A stretch of 64,000 nucleotides of DNA, taken from the NCBI RefSeq assembly GCF_030445035.2, contig NC_080673.1:195298216-195362215 (forward strand), in the 5' to 3' direction. The notes below the pieces were generated by a model that saw only the letters and a program-made list of their open reading frames with translations, had not been told where the DNA came from and did not search any database. Origin of the DNA: Dasypus novemcinctus (lineage: Eukaryota > Chordata > Mammalia > Cingulata > Dasypodidae). The position numbers and the translations under genes were made by a program. This document shows positions 22,810 to 33,770 of this stretch, piece after piece (the first letter of the stretch is position 1; the number at the start of each line of letters is the position of its first letter).

Positions 22810-23409
22810 TGTAGCAGCTTGATATTGTTTGTGAATTCTAGAAATAGATATTGGATTATGTTTGTACCTCTGGGTGCGATTCAATTATTATTAGGGCTTT
22901 GCTTGGGCCACAGTAGGACATTGAGTCCTGGCCCCCTCGGTGGGCAGGGACTCATGGAGAAAACGACAGGGCAGAGAATAGGAATTTTCAGCTGGAGCCC
23001 AGGAAAGTAAAGATGCAGGAGAAGATCAAGAGGAATAGAGGCAGCTCCATAGACACAGGAGAGGCCCTGAGAAGAGAGACAAGCTGTTCACCTGATAGTT
23101 CACAACTGGCCTTGTGGAGGGAGCAGAGCAGCTGAGCCCAGAGAGAAATGAGCCCCAGGAGAGAGACCAGACTTATCCCAGCCTACAGCTGATATTGGAA
23201 GAAGCTGGGAGCACAGAGCCTTAAGAGGAAGAGGAAGTCTGAACATCGGCAGCCTTCTTGCTCCAACACATGGCAACAGACTTTGGTGAGCGAAGTAACT
23301 TATGCTTTATGGCCTGGTAACTATGAGCTTCTACCCCAAATAAATACCCTTACAAAAGCCAACAGAATTCTGGTATTTTGCATCAGCACCCCTTTGGTTG
23401 ACTAATACA
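22810..23409 (+). mobile_element. Solo LTR of the ~600-bp family
   Basis: A 600-bp element from 'tgtagcagcttgatattg' to 'ttgactaataca'. It shares its whole layout with 43661-44259: 'atagatattggattatgttt', 'ggcagggactca', 'gagcagagcagctgagccc', 'catggcaacagactttggtgag', 'aacttatgctttatggcctg' and 'tggtattttgcatcagcacc'. There is no internal retroviral sequence. Confidence 0.8.
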
Positions 23410-24141
23410 GAGCACAGTATTAAAGTCTGAATAATAATTTTCATTTGGATGTGTCAGTACCTATTTAATCAAATTCTCTTGCATATTTTTATTTTTCCAT
23501 CCTTTCAATGCCATGCATATCCTTGCACATAGAAGTTAAATGCAAAAAAGTGTAAGGCATAGTTCTTCCTCTCCAAGTGTCAACAAGCTAGTTTAGAGCA
23601 TTCAAAGATTTAAATTAAATTTAGATACAGCAAAGGAAGCCGTGTTTCAAGGAGGCTGCTGGAAGAGTTCAGAAAAAAGTTGTGTGATTGAGTCTGTAAG
23701 TATCCCTCAGGGATTATCTCCAAAGCATTCTTCTGTTTTCCTATTTTTGCCTCTCATTTTCACATTCATTTGTCCCCCCGCCTCAGGATTCTCTCCACTA
23801 GACAATATCCCCTTCATGGTAATAGGTCTGACTTTGAAAACATTCTGCTTTTCTCAGAGCTATATTTGTACAACATTCATTTAATCTTAGGCAGTCTTTC
23901 CTCAATGTTCCTTTTAAAACTACTTCATACATTTGATTATTCTTCATTCCTTGACCATGTTTTATTCCTTTTCACAGAGTTTATAATACAGGCATTATAT
24001 CATATGTTTATTTGGTTGATTTTTTTCTGTCTATCCCTGATATTAGAGTACCAGGTCCCAGAGCAGCAAAGAACTAATTTGTTTAATTTCATATGGAATC
24101 CCCAATACCTAGAAATGTACCTAAACCAGAGTAAGTAATTT
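23410..24141. other. No gene seen; part may be old LINE
   Basis: The tail 'tggaatccccaatacctagaa' near 24093 recalls an L2-type end, but the match is too weak for a call. Confidence 0.35.
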
Positions 24142-24754
24142 TATTAGTCAGCCAAAAGGGTGCTGATGCACAGTACCAGAAATCTGTTGGCTTTTATAAT
24201 GAGTATTTATTCAAGGTAGAAGCTTACAGTCACAGGGCCACAATGAGTAAATTATTTCCCTCACCGAAGTTTGTTCCCATGTGTTGGAGCAAGGTGGCTG
24301 CCAATGTCTGAAAGGGTTCAGGCTTCTTCTCCCTCTTAAGGCTACATGGTCCCAGTCTCATCTCTCTCCTGGGGCTTACTTCTCTTCAGGCTGAGCTGCT
24401 CTGCTCTCCCTACAAGGCCAGCTGTAAACTATCAGGCAAACAACTTGTCCCTCTTCCCAGGGCCCTCTGCCACATCTAATACAGCCTTCTCTCTTTCCCC
24501 ATGTATCTGCTTCTTTGTGTATTTACCAGCTGAGGCTCCAGAATTCAAACTCCAACTAACTCCTCTGCCATGTAATTTTCTCTGTGAGTCCCTGTCCCCG
24601 TGGTCCTACTGACATGGCCCAATCAAAGCCCTAATCATTATTCAATCAAGTAAAAGTGAAACCTCCAAATCTGATATAATCTAATATGCCCAGAGGAACA
24701 GGCCAATCCACAAACACAATCAATATCCATTTTTGGAATTCATAAACAATGCCA
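24142..24754 (-). mobile_element. Solo LTR of the ~600-bp family, inverted
   Basis: Plus-strand reading begins 'tattagtcagccaaaagggtg' and runs through 'aaatctgttggcttttataa', 'gtgttggagcaaggtggctgcc' and 'tcataaacaatgcca', the exact reverse of the family order. It is near full length. Confidence 0.8.
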
Positions 24755-24816
24755 AATTTATTTCATGAATAAATATTTTAAATATATAAATGAATGAGTG
24801 AAAAATACCTTGTGTG

Positions 24817-25989
24817 TGTATTTTAGTTTGCCAAAGGGCTGCCAATGCGAAGTATCAGAAATCTGTTGGCATTTATAAAGGGGATTTATTGAGGCTAAAA
24901 GCTTCGAGTTACAAGGTCCTGAAAAGTCCAAATTGAGCCATCAGAGGTGCTTCTTCACAAAGTCAGCTACCATTGATCCTGGCCTGTTGCCAAATATGGA
25001 AGCGAGATAGCCACAGATCTCTGCCCAGGTTTCCGCCTTCCCCTCTAAGCTCAGCTGCTCCAGTTTTTTTTGCAGCTGATTTCAGCTGCAAGCTGGCATA
25101 GGGCTTGTTTCTTAGGGCTTCCTATATCAGTCTCAGTTATTCTGCACTCTTCCCAAGTTCAGCTGTAAGCTATCAGGCAAATGGCTCTTCTCTCCTGGAG
25201 TCTCAGCAGTTTTGAGCATCTTCTTTATGTCACATGGCAGGATCAAAACTGGTAGCACTCTCTTTTCCTGTGTCTGTCTATCTGTCTGATGGAATCTATT
25301 TATATCAGACCCAACAAGGGGGTGGGGACTCAACCTGTGTTACCCCTCACTGACTAAGTCCAATAAAAAATCATAGGGAAGCAGACGTGGCCCAGTGGTT
25401 AGGGCATCCTTCTACCACATGGGAGGTCTGCAGTTCAAACCCTTCTTGACCCATGTGGAGCTGGCCCATACGCAGTGCTGATGCACACAAGGAGTGCCGT
25501 GCCACACAGGGGTGTCCCCCATGTAGGGGAGCCCCACGCGCAAGGAGTGTGCCCCGTAAGGAGAGCCGCCCAGCACTAAAGAAAGTGCAGCCTGCCCAAG
25601 AATGGTGCCACACACACAGAGAGCTAACACAACAAGATGACGCAACAAAAAGAAACACAGATTCCCATGCCACTGACAACAGAAGCGGACAAAGAAGAAG
25701 ACACAGCAAATAGACACCAAGAACAGACAATGGGGGCAGGCAGGGCGGGGGGAAGGGAGAGAAATAAATAAATAAATAAATCTATAAATAAGGAGAAAGA
25801 ATGTGGCAGAGCTCCCCAGGATGGGAATTAAAAAAAAAAAAGTCATACGGCAATCATATCAACAAATCTAATCAAAGGTCCTTTGGCTGAATTTAATGCA
25901 ATCAAAGGGTTTCACAACCAAAGTAATAGATTAGTTTGCAAATGTAATATTTCATTTTGGGATTCATAAAATAATCTCAAACTGCCACA
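24817..25989 (-). mobile_element. Solo LTR of the ~600-bp family, inverted, split by a SINE
   Basis: Plus-strand start is 'tgtattttagtttgccaaag'; it ends 'aatctcaaactgccaca' at 25989. The LTR sequence is continuous across the SINE at 25376-25842 ('gactaagtccaataaaaaa' before, 'caatcatatcaacaaatc' after). Removing the SINE leaves about 700 bp. Confidence 0.8.
25376..25842 (+). mobile_element. DAS-type SINE, long single-head form, inside an LTR
   Basis: The tRNA-like head 'gggaagcagacgtggcccag' with 'accacatgggaggtc' is followed by a GC-rich body with CpG-bearing repeats ('aaggagtgccgtgcc', 'aaggagtgtgccccgtaagg'), then 'gacaaagaagaagacacagc', a G/A-rich stretch and an (AAAT)n tail. 'tcata' flanks both sides. 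Beyond the (AAAT)n tail there is an extra ~45 bp ending in A12. The body closely matches 57268-57695. The high local GC makes spurious open frames on both strands. Confidence 0.85.
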
Positions 25990-27059
25990 GCCTGTAATAA
26001 AGTACTTTCATACGTAGATAGCAAAGCTTATATTATCCTTCTACCACCACTGTGATATAAGCTGCTACTTCCAAATTCTATGTATTATTTGCTACACAAT
26101 TCAGTTTCTGCAAGAAGTATTTTTAATGAATCTGGCACATTTAAATAAAACACCGTCAGCACTGTGAGACCTACTGAAGGTCCTAATGTAACCAACAGTG
26201 CTTATCTTCATCATTTTCACAAATAGCTCTCCTGCTCAATACTTTTTACTCTGCAGTCCTTTCTCTAACTCTCAGCTTTTCCCATCCTTTGACTATGCTC
26301 TTCATGGTTTCCCACCCCCTAGATACACTTTAGGGCTCATCTTCCTCTCCATGCACCTGCTCCTGTGGGTCTTAATCTTTCATACATTCAGGCCTCTCTT
26401 ACTGTGGTTCTTTGAAGCTGAATGTTGAGAATGGACTATATGATAGGCACTTTTTTCTCACAAAAACCTTATATCATAGAACATTGGTCAGGATAGGTTT
26501 AATTATCCTATGTTGACAAACCAACTCTAAATCTCAGGAGATTATCACAACAAAGCTTTATTTTTTCATTCATGCTACATGTTTAATGAAGCTAGGCAGC
26601 AATATCTGAATCACACAGTTACTTATGGACCTGTGTTGTTAGAAGCTCTGCTCTATTAAATCCAGACAATCTGAAAATGTAACCTTCACTATTACCCCAG
26701 AAGGGGAAGCACTTACACATGTATTTTTCTTAGAACCTTCCATGCTTTGTAAAATTTGTATCAATGCTTTGAGACAGAAAATGAAGTGTATGGGTTCAAC
26801 TAAAGAGTCAGGTTCAACTAAAGGGTCAAATTGAAGTCCACGTGCTAGATATTGGCTGTGACCTTGAACTTCTGACTTTGATTTTATATGTAAGGAAGAA
26901 TTTAATTAGAATATATTTCTTGATGGATGGTTATATATGTCACAAAAATTTTATAGTGAGCAAATTATTTATATAACCATTTGGAAATTGCTACAATTCC
27001 CCAAACCCCCAACTTGTTGGTATTTTTAATCAGCAATGTCGTATCCTGCTTATCACATA
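25990..27059. other. No gene seen
   Basis: AT-rich, unclassified. Part (about 26480-26760) has the feel of an old inverted DNA element or LTR, but I cannot assign it. Confidence 0.35.
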
Positions 27060-27475
27060 TGTGGTAGATTGAATCATGTCTCTCACAACGACATGTTCAA
27101 GTCCTAATCCCTGATCTTGTCAATGTGAACTCATTTGTAAGTAGAATCTTAGAAGACCCTATTTGGATGAAGGCAAACTGAATATGAGTGGGCCTTAGTT
27201 CAATATGGCTGAAGTTTTTATAAGCAGAGGAAAGTTGGATGCAGTCACGTTAGAGAATGAGAAAGAGATCACCATGTGATGGAAGCAGAGATTCATCTAC
27301 ATGGCAAGGAACCCAACGTTTGCTGGTAAGCTATCACCAGAAGCTACAAGTTTTGGGAGAAAGCATGACCAGGTGATAGTTTAGGTTGGACTTGTAGTCT
27401 CCAAAACTCCAAGACAATAAATTCCTCTTCTTTAAGCCAGCATGGTTGTAGAATTTTGTAGGGGTTGCTATGACA
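27060..27475 (+). mobile_element. MLT1-like MaLR solo LTR
   Basis: The order 'tggtagattgaatcatgtc', 'catgttcaagtcctaatccc', 'gtgaactcatttgtaa', 'ttggatgaaggcaa', 'caccatgtgatggaagcag', 'atcaccagaagctac' and 'ccaagacaataaattcctc' matches MLT1 LTRs as I know them. The last bases are degraded. Confidence 0.7.
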
Positions 27476-27984
27476 TCTTTTGGAAATATGTGATCTTAAA
27501 TCCTTCTCCAGCTATTTAAAAACTCTATGACATTTAGACATTATTTTATTTGAATAAGCCTAATTTTCCTCAAATATAAAATTTGAAAATGTCAACTACT
27601 TCATAGGACTGTGGCTAGAGTACTTGTTAAAAAAGATAATAAAAAAAAGAGACATGAAAGCATTTCAAATGGCCATATAATAAAATGTTAAGAGGGAAAA
27701 AAAGAGAATATAAGAATAAGTAACACATTTCAGACATATAATTGATGCTCATCAATGTTACCTATTATGATATAGTGATTATTCATGTATTTGAAAAAGA
27801 GTGAGAATGAGATTAATAAAATACAATATGGAAATTAGAAAGGACAGTTCCCTTCAAAAGAACTCATAAATCAAGGGAAAAAATGTTTAAGGTTAACGTT
27901 GAATAAAATGACGCTAATATATCCTTTGCTATCTGCCTTTGTGTTCTATAATTTTGGCAAAGAATCAGAAGTTTGGGTATTTTT
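27476..27984. other. No gene seen
   Basis: AT-rich sequence with nothing recognisable. Confidence 0.35.
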
Positions 27985-28260
27985 AATGGTAGCCTAGGGG
28001 AATATTTGCAATATTTATCCCTGGCAAAGATATTGCCAGTTTCCAAAATGATTGTGTCAATTGATACTTCCATAAGCAACATATATGAGAGTTCCAGGTT
28101 CTCCACATCCTCTCCAACATTTGATATCATCAGTCTTCTCATTTTATTAATTCTGATGGGTTTGTACTAATAGCTTATTCAACTTTAATTTGTATTTACT
28201 TAATGACTAATTATATTTAACATAGTTCCATATGTTTATTGATCACTTAGGTATCCTTTT
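27985..28260 (-). mobile_element. Old L1M fragment, antisense
   Basis: 'agagttccaggttctccacatcctctccaacatttgatatcatcagtctt' is the inverted form of the common L1 ORF2 C-terminal coding segment (sense: 'gaggatgtggagaacctgg'). The following 'taattctgatgggtttgtac' continues the same antisense L1. Confidence 0.7.
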
Positions 28261-28800
28261 TTGAGAAGTTCAGGTCCTATGGGGTCTTCTGAAAAAAAAA
28301 TCTTTATTTCCCTTTCACATATAGGAAGATATTTTCTCTGAATATAGATTTCTAGTTTGGAAGTTTCTTTCTTCCATAACTTTAAAATTTGATTACTTCC
28401 TGGCTTCTGTAATTTCTCTAGAAAATTTATCCTTCAGTCAGATATTTGTTCTTTGGATCTGCTGCTTTGTAGTTTTTTTTTCTATTTTTGTTCTGTTTTC
28501 CATTCCTTTTTATTTTTGTGTTTCAGTTTGTGTATATCTTCATTGGGTTGTCTTTGAGTTTACCAATCCTGACTTTTTCTGTGTCTTTCCTTCTATTAAA
28601 CTGCCCAGAGATTTCTTAATGATATATGTTGTTTTCAGTGCTACAGTACCCATTTGAGTTTTATATAGATTTTTATTTGTTGAAATTCTTCATCTTTTCA
28701 TCCATTTTGTCTAACTTTGCTTCCACTTTTTAATAACAATCCAGAGGATTTTATTCTCTGACACCCACACAACTTCACAATTTAGGACATATTTTAATGA
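28261..28800. other. T-rich sequence, perhaps antisense old LINE
   Basis: Phrases such as 'gcttctgtaatttctctag', 'tgctgctttgtagtttttttt' and 'attcttcatcttttcatcc' have the style of an antisense L1M, but I cannot place them with confidence. Confidence 0.3.
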
Positions 28801-29450
28801 AAACAGCTGTGTGGTTTTGGCAAGCCCAGTCCTTCTTGCAGATTCTTGTCACCTAATCTTCACGAGACTGCGAAAGATTTCATTCTACCTTTTAGAAGAT
28901 TTGGGTCCAGACTATGATGATTCCCAAAAAGGAAACAAGGGTTCCTTGGGGAAAAATAGCCATGAATTTGAACTTCTTCTGTTTTCCAATCTGTTACACA
29001 AACCCTATATAATTTCAGGAGTTCCAATTGTTCTTTTGCCCTCTGTAGCATCTCTCTTGCCTATACGAGCATGATTCTCAGCTTGGACTCAGAATCAGTA
29101 AATGGCCAGTGAAAGAAAATAACAGTCGATCAGCTTACAAAAGAAGTATTCGTTATCCTACGAAATTTTAGTTCATCTGGACTTTATTGTTTCCACTACT
29201 CACCATGTTTTAAAATTATGATTTTTAATATTTACCCTTTTTTTCTAGTTGTTTCTGTGGGAGCATTGGCTTATTGTAACCTATTATAACCTCCCCAGAA
29301 GCACAGGCCTGACATACTATTTTCAGTCATCAAATTGTTAAGAAAATCTAAAAATTTTAAAACACACAGTGGTCAAAGTTGTTAGGAAATAAATATTTAA
29401 TATATTGCTAGCACATACCCATAGGAGGATAATTTGTATATAGCATCAAA
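28801..29450. other. No gene seen
   Basis: Unclassified sequence; no gene or RNA gene is supported. Confidence 0.35.
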
Positions 29451-29900
29451 ATTAGAAATGTTTTTCCATTGATCCTTCGGTTATATTTCTAGCAAATTGT
29501 ACTCAACTCATATACTTGTAAAATTATATATTACAAGACTACTCCTTGAAACATAATTTCCAATAGTAAAAGATTAGAATCATTTTTAATGCCCATCAAG
29601 AAGATGAGGCTATATCTATAAAATGGAATACTAAGCTAATTTTAAAAACTATGAAGCTATTTATTACATGACATGAAAAGATAGCCAAGGTCTATTGCTA
29701 AATGAAAAGATCAGTGTGCAGATAAAAGTGTAAATAAGTCAAGTTTTTGCAAAATTGTGGGTTCTAGGGAATATATATTTGCATTTACTTCAATAACAAA
29801 TACCTGGAGATACATATGCCCAATAATTTGAATACCTTTTGAAGGATGGGAAGGCAGAAACTTAGAGGATGGAGAATGGAATTTAGGAAGAAGTATGTTT
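29451..29900 (+). mobile_element. Possible old L1M 3' fragment
   Basis: 'ccatcaagaagatgaggctatatctataaaatggaatacta' and 'catgaaaagatagccaagg...tgctaaatgaaaagatcagtgtgcag' follow the L1M 3' coding-end order. Confidence 0.5.
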
Positions 29901-29919
29901 ACCGTGTACTATTATAGAC

Positions 29920-31313
29920 TGTGGCAGTTTAAGATTATTTTATGAATTGCCAGAAAAGAAAGACTATATTTATAAACTAATCTATTTCTCTGGGTGTGAT
30001 CTCTTTGAATGTATTAAATTCAGTTGAGGGTCCTTTGATTAGATTACCAGTTAAGATTGCTTTGAGGGCTTTTTTATTTGACCACATCAGTAAGGTATGA
30101 CTCAGGTTGCATCCCTGTCCCCTTGCTAGGTCTGATATAAATGGAGTCACAAGGATAGTCACACACAGAGAGAACTCTGTCATTTATGATTCTGCCAAGT
30201 GACAGAAAGAAGGCTCAAACAGCTAAGGCCCTGGGGAGAGAAGAGCCATTTTGCCTGATAGCTTACAGCTGAAATAGGGAAAAGAGCATAATGGCCAAGT
30301 ATGGTATAGAAGGCATGGAAAGAAAGAAGCTTTATGCCAGGAGAAAGAGGAAGCCCTAAGAGACGAGCCTTGTGCCAGCATTCAGAAGAAATCAGGTAGA
30401 AAGCAGGACAGCTAAACCTGAGAGAGGACACCCAGAGGGAAAGGCTGAAAACTCACAGAGATAGGCAGGCATATGAGTCTGCTAGAGGACTTCTGATGCG
30501 AAGCACCAGAAATCTGTTTGTTTTTATACAGGGTATTTATTCAGGGTAAAAGCTTAGTTACAAGGCCATAAAAAGTCTACATCAAGGTTGCTTTTTCACC
30601 AAAGTCAGTTGCCATATGTTGAAGCAAGATGGTGGCCAAACTCTGACTGGTCTCTGCCTTCCCTTCTGGGCTGCCTCTTCCTCTTGAGGCTCCACTTCTT
30701 CCTGCTTTCAGTTTCTGACTTCATAAGGCTTGTCTCTCAGGGCTTCCTATATCAATCTAGGCTCTCTTCCTGAGGTCAGCTGTAAACTATTAGGCAAAAT
30801 GGTTCATATCTCCCTAGCGCTTTAGCTGTGCTTTCTCCATTCTGTCACATAGCAGGATCAAAACTGAAAAGGTTCTCTCTTCCATATGTCTTCTCTAGTG
30901 AGTTTCCACTTATACCAGACCCAGAAAGGGGGTGGGGACTCAACCTGAGTCACACCTTACTAACATAGTCAAATCAAAAAGCTCTAATCTTAACAGGCAT
31001 ACCAATCGAAGTCCTCTTAGCTGAATTTAATACAATCAAAGGGTCTCACACCCAGTTGGATAGATTAATTTACAGACCTAGTCATTCTCTTTTGGGGATT
31101 CACAAAATAATCTCAAACTGCCACACTGTACATCTTGCTTCACCACTTGGCAACTCAGCTACGAACAGTAGCTGACTTTGGTGAGAAAGCATCTCTACTG
31201 TTGCCTTGATTTGGCCTTGGAATCGTAAGCTTTCACCCCCAAATAAATTCCAATTATAAAAGTCAGTAGCTTTCTGGTACTTTGCATCAGCAACCCTTCG
31301 GGGGACTAATACA
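29920..31313 (+). mobile_element. Solo LTR of the ~600-bp family, split by a second copy
   Basis: Starts 'tgtggcagtttaagattattt', breaks off at about 30471 inside the LTR, and resumes at 31126 ('ctgtacatcttgcttcacc') to finish 'gggggactaataca' at 31313. The two outer parts total about 740 bp, so this is an expanded form of the LTR. The inner copy (30472-31125) is of the same family but inverted. Confidence 0.8.
30472..31125 (-). mobile_element. LTR of the same family nested inside another LTR
   Basis: Plus-strand start 'tatgagtctgctagaggac', then 'gaagcaccagaaatctgtttg', 'tgttgaagcaagatggtggc', 'acatagcaggatcaaaactg' and 'aggggacttaacc'-like stretches, ending 'aatctcaaactgccaca'. Orientation is opposite to the outer LTR. 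Its closest relative by eye in the window is 24817-25989, so the inner copy belongs to a later wave. Confidence 0.8.
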
Positions 31314-31329
31314 TAAACAAATTAGACAG

Positions 31330-31432
31330 ATTGGTATAGATATAGATACAGATATAGATATAGATATAGATATAGATAGATATAGATAGACACAGATTAA
31401 TATAGACACAGACATAGATATATAAATATAGA
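31330..31432 (+). repeat. (TAGATA)n microsatellite
   Basis: Tandem six-base units 'tagata' with interruptions ('cagata', 'gacaca'), about 100 bp long, starting just after the LTR end. Confidence 0.85.
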
Positions 31433-31542
31433 AGAAAATGTATAGATAGAGATACCATGTGAATATATTACTAGTTCACAAAATTTAATATTTACATCAA
31501 AATAGTAACAAAATAGTAAAATCATCATAATTTTAAGAAATT

Positions 31543-31555
31543 ATAAATAGTCTTG
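31543..31555 (+). repeat. 5' target-site duplication of the dimeric SINE
   Basis: 'ataaatagtcttg', found again exactly at 32045-32057. Confidence 0.85.
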
Positions 31556-32044
31556 GGAAGCAGATGTGACTCAGGTGATGGGGCCTCCACCTACCATACA
31601 GGAGGACCTGGGTTCGATCCCTGGGGCCTCCTGGTGAAAAAGAAGACGAGAAAGCATGCCTGCATGGCAAGCCAGGGCCCACACAAGTGCCCATGCAGTG
31701 AGCCAAGGGCTCACGCAGAGAGCCGAGTGCCCACATGGGTGCCCACACAGCGAGACAGTGCCCACTCAAGTAAGTCATGGAGCAGGATGATGATGCAACA
31801 AAAAGAGAGACAAAGGGGAGAGTCTAGGTGAAGTACAACAGAGATGAGAACTGATGTGGTACAATTGACAGGAAACCTCTTTCCAAGACAGAGGTCACCA
31901 GGATTGAATCCCGGTGCATCTTAGAGGAGAAAGATGAGAAGACACAAAAAGAGAGAAATAAATACAAAAGATCACACAGCAAATAGACCCAGATGGCAAA
32001 AACAGCAGGGCAGGGGAGGGGGAAGGGAAGAAAAATAAAATAAA
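31556..32044 (+). mobile_element. Dimeric DAS-type SINE (489 bp) with 13-bp TSD
   Basis: The left tRNA-like head ('ggaagcagatgtgactcagg'; B-box 'gggttcgatccc') has a GC-rich body of short 'agtgcccacacgggtgcc'-like repeats. A second, diverged tRNA-like head at about 31849-31925 ('gaactgatgtggtacaattg'; B-box-like 'aggattgaatcccgg') leads into 'cacacagcaaatagaccc' and an (AAAT)n tail. Exact 13-bp duplications flank the whole, so both heads arrived as one unit. The copy at 53073-53564 has the same two-head layout. Confidence 0.85.
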
Positions 32045-32057
32045 ATAAATAGTCTTG
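32045..32057 (+). repeat. 3' target-site duplication of the dimeric SINE
   Basis: Exact copy of 31543-31555. Confidence 0.85.
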
Positions 32058-32734
32058 CAAAAATAAAACATTTCAAACAAGAAAAAGTTGTCATGATTTG
32101 AAAATTGTGCATTCTAACAAAGGCTAACTCAAATTGGGGAAAAATGCAGAGAATAAAGAGATCCAGAACTGATGATTGAAAATATATGTGTGGCTTTTGG
32201 TTTCTCTAAGGTAGATTAGAAATCTTAAATATAAAACTTTTCAGATAATAAGAAACAAATTTATTGAAGATAAAATCTTTTATCACCCCAGGAAATAAGT
32301 ATGTAACAACCTAAGTCCTAGTGAATTCCATCCACACAACTAAATTGTATTCCCCAGCACTTGTAATTGGTAATTGCTGGCAGAATCTACTATCAGACAA
32401 AGACATTTCAGGGTAAACTAGATATTATTCTTCATCAAAGCAACAACGAAGATTTTCTGGAAACCTAATGGAAGCTCTAGGCATTAGGCCAAGCCACTTT
32501 AAACTTAGTAGACAAAAGAAAAGATTACATGCCAAGGGAGTTTGTATCTTAGAAGCAAATCTTGCAGAACCAGTCTCCAGACTGATATTTTTGAATGGAA
32601 AAGCAAGATGAGTGTCCTGACCATTGTTAAATGAAGAACTTGCAACTATTCATTCTCAATATTTGACAGCATCTCAGAGTCCAATTACATGTCCTCCAGA
32701 GACTCAGAATCCTTTAAGTATTCTACTTTAGTGG
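32058..32734. other. No gene seen
   Basis: Unclassified AT-rich sequence. Confidence 0.35.
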
Positions 32735-32890
32735 ACAGAACACTAGTTTGAATGTCAAGAGACATAGATTCTGATCTCAGCTGTACCATTAACTGATTTG
32801 GGGGCAATCTATTTTCCTCTGCATTCATTAATTTCCTCCACTGAAAAGTAAGGCCTTAAAACTAACTGATCTATATAATGCTTTCAGCCT
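32735..32890 (+). mobile_element. MIR SINE
   Basis: 'ggacagaacactagtttgaatgtcaagagacatagattctgatctcagctgtaccattaactgatttggggg' follows the MIR core order (description of symptom-like 'ctg-ctctgccactaact'), then 'cctctgcattcattaatttcc' and the 'aaagtaaggcctt' end. It is diverged. Confidence 0.65.
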
Positions 32891-33544
32891 TCACTAATAC
32901 CATTCCATATACAGAAAAAAATAACAGCGCTTCAGAGTGAGAGATTCAAATAAGTATTCTTTATATTAAAACACAAAGAGCAAGTTAAATAGGTTATCTG
33001 GCCTACCCTCTAAGAAGCCAGGTGACTTGGGAGACCAGCTTAGTCACTTTCCCTCTAGGTCTCTCGGGTCTCAATTGTAGAAAAGGAGATCGGACTAGAT
33101 AATCTCAGTATATAAGACACATGATTCATGACTGTGAGATACATGATGTTGAATGACCTTGGAGTTGAAGAGGTCCTTGACCTTGATTATTTTATGATTT
33201 TATTAATACACTAAGTAAATACTGTCCTGACCCAAAGTGCTTGGCCAAATATTTAGAGCACCTTTTCTCTGACTCTCTGCCCCTTCCAGTACAGCCAGCC
33301 CTGACTATCCCAATGCCTGCAGGGATGAGAAAACATAAAATCAGAGAGAGATGAGGGCTCCAGTATCTCTCAACACGTATCTAAGAATGAGCAGTAGACA
33401 GAGTCTATAGCATTTTCAAAATGATCTCTTTCCACCACCCCACAACCTCTCAGTTTAACACAAACTTATTTTCTGTTCTGTCATAGACATAAAGAATCAA
33501 CTCTCCCAATGTATCCTTCCTTTTTATTTTAGCTACCATTTGTC

Positions 33545-33770
33545 AGGCATTTAATAAGCTACCTATCTACTATACTGAATCCTTAGGTATACCATCCCAC
33601 CTAACCCTCATGATAATCATGAGAGTGAACATTGTAAACTCCATTTTGCAGTAGAGAAAACTGGGTGATTAAACTGTTAGCTGAACTCACCCAAGTACAG
33701 TGTAGCAGAATCAGGCTCCAAAATAAAACTTTAAACTCTAAAGACCATGGTTTGCTTTAAACAACTGCTT
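33545..33770 (+). mobile_element. MIR-class SINE
   Basis: 'ggcatttaataagctacctatc', 'cacctaaccctcatgataatc', 'ccattttgcagtagagaaaactgggtgat' and 'ctcacccaagtacagtgtagcagaatcaggctcc' follow the MIR 3' order ('ccattttacagatgaggaaactg'). Confidence 0.65.

Noticed and set aside
25371-25846. Overlapping open frames up to 144 codons on both strands
   Set aside because: They are products of the GC-rich SINE body; the same frames appear in the copy at 57268.
31330-31432. CRISPR-like spaced repeats
   Set aside because: It is a plain six-base tandem repeat without spacers; the genome is mammalian.
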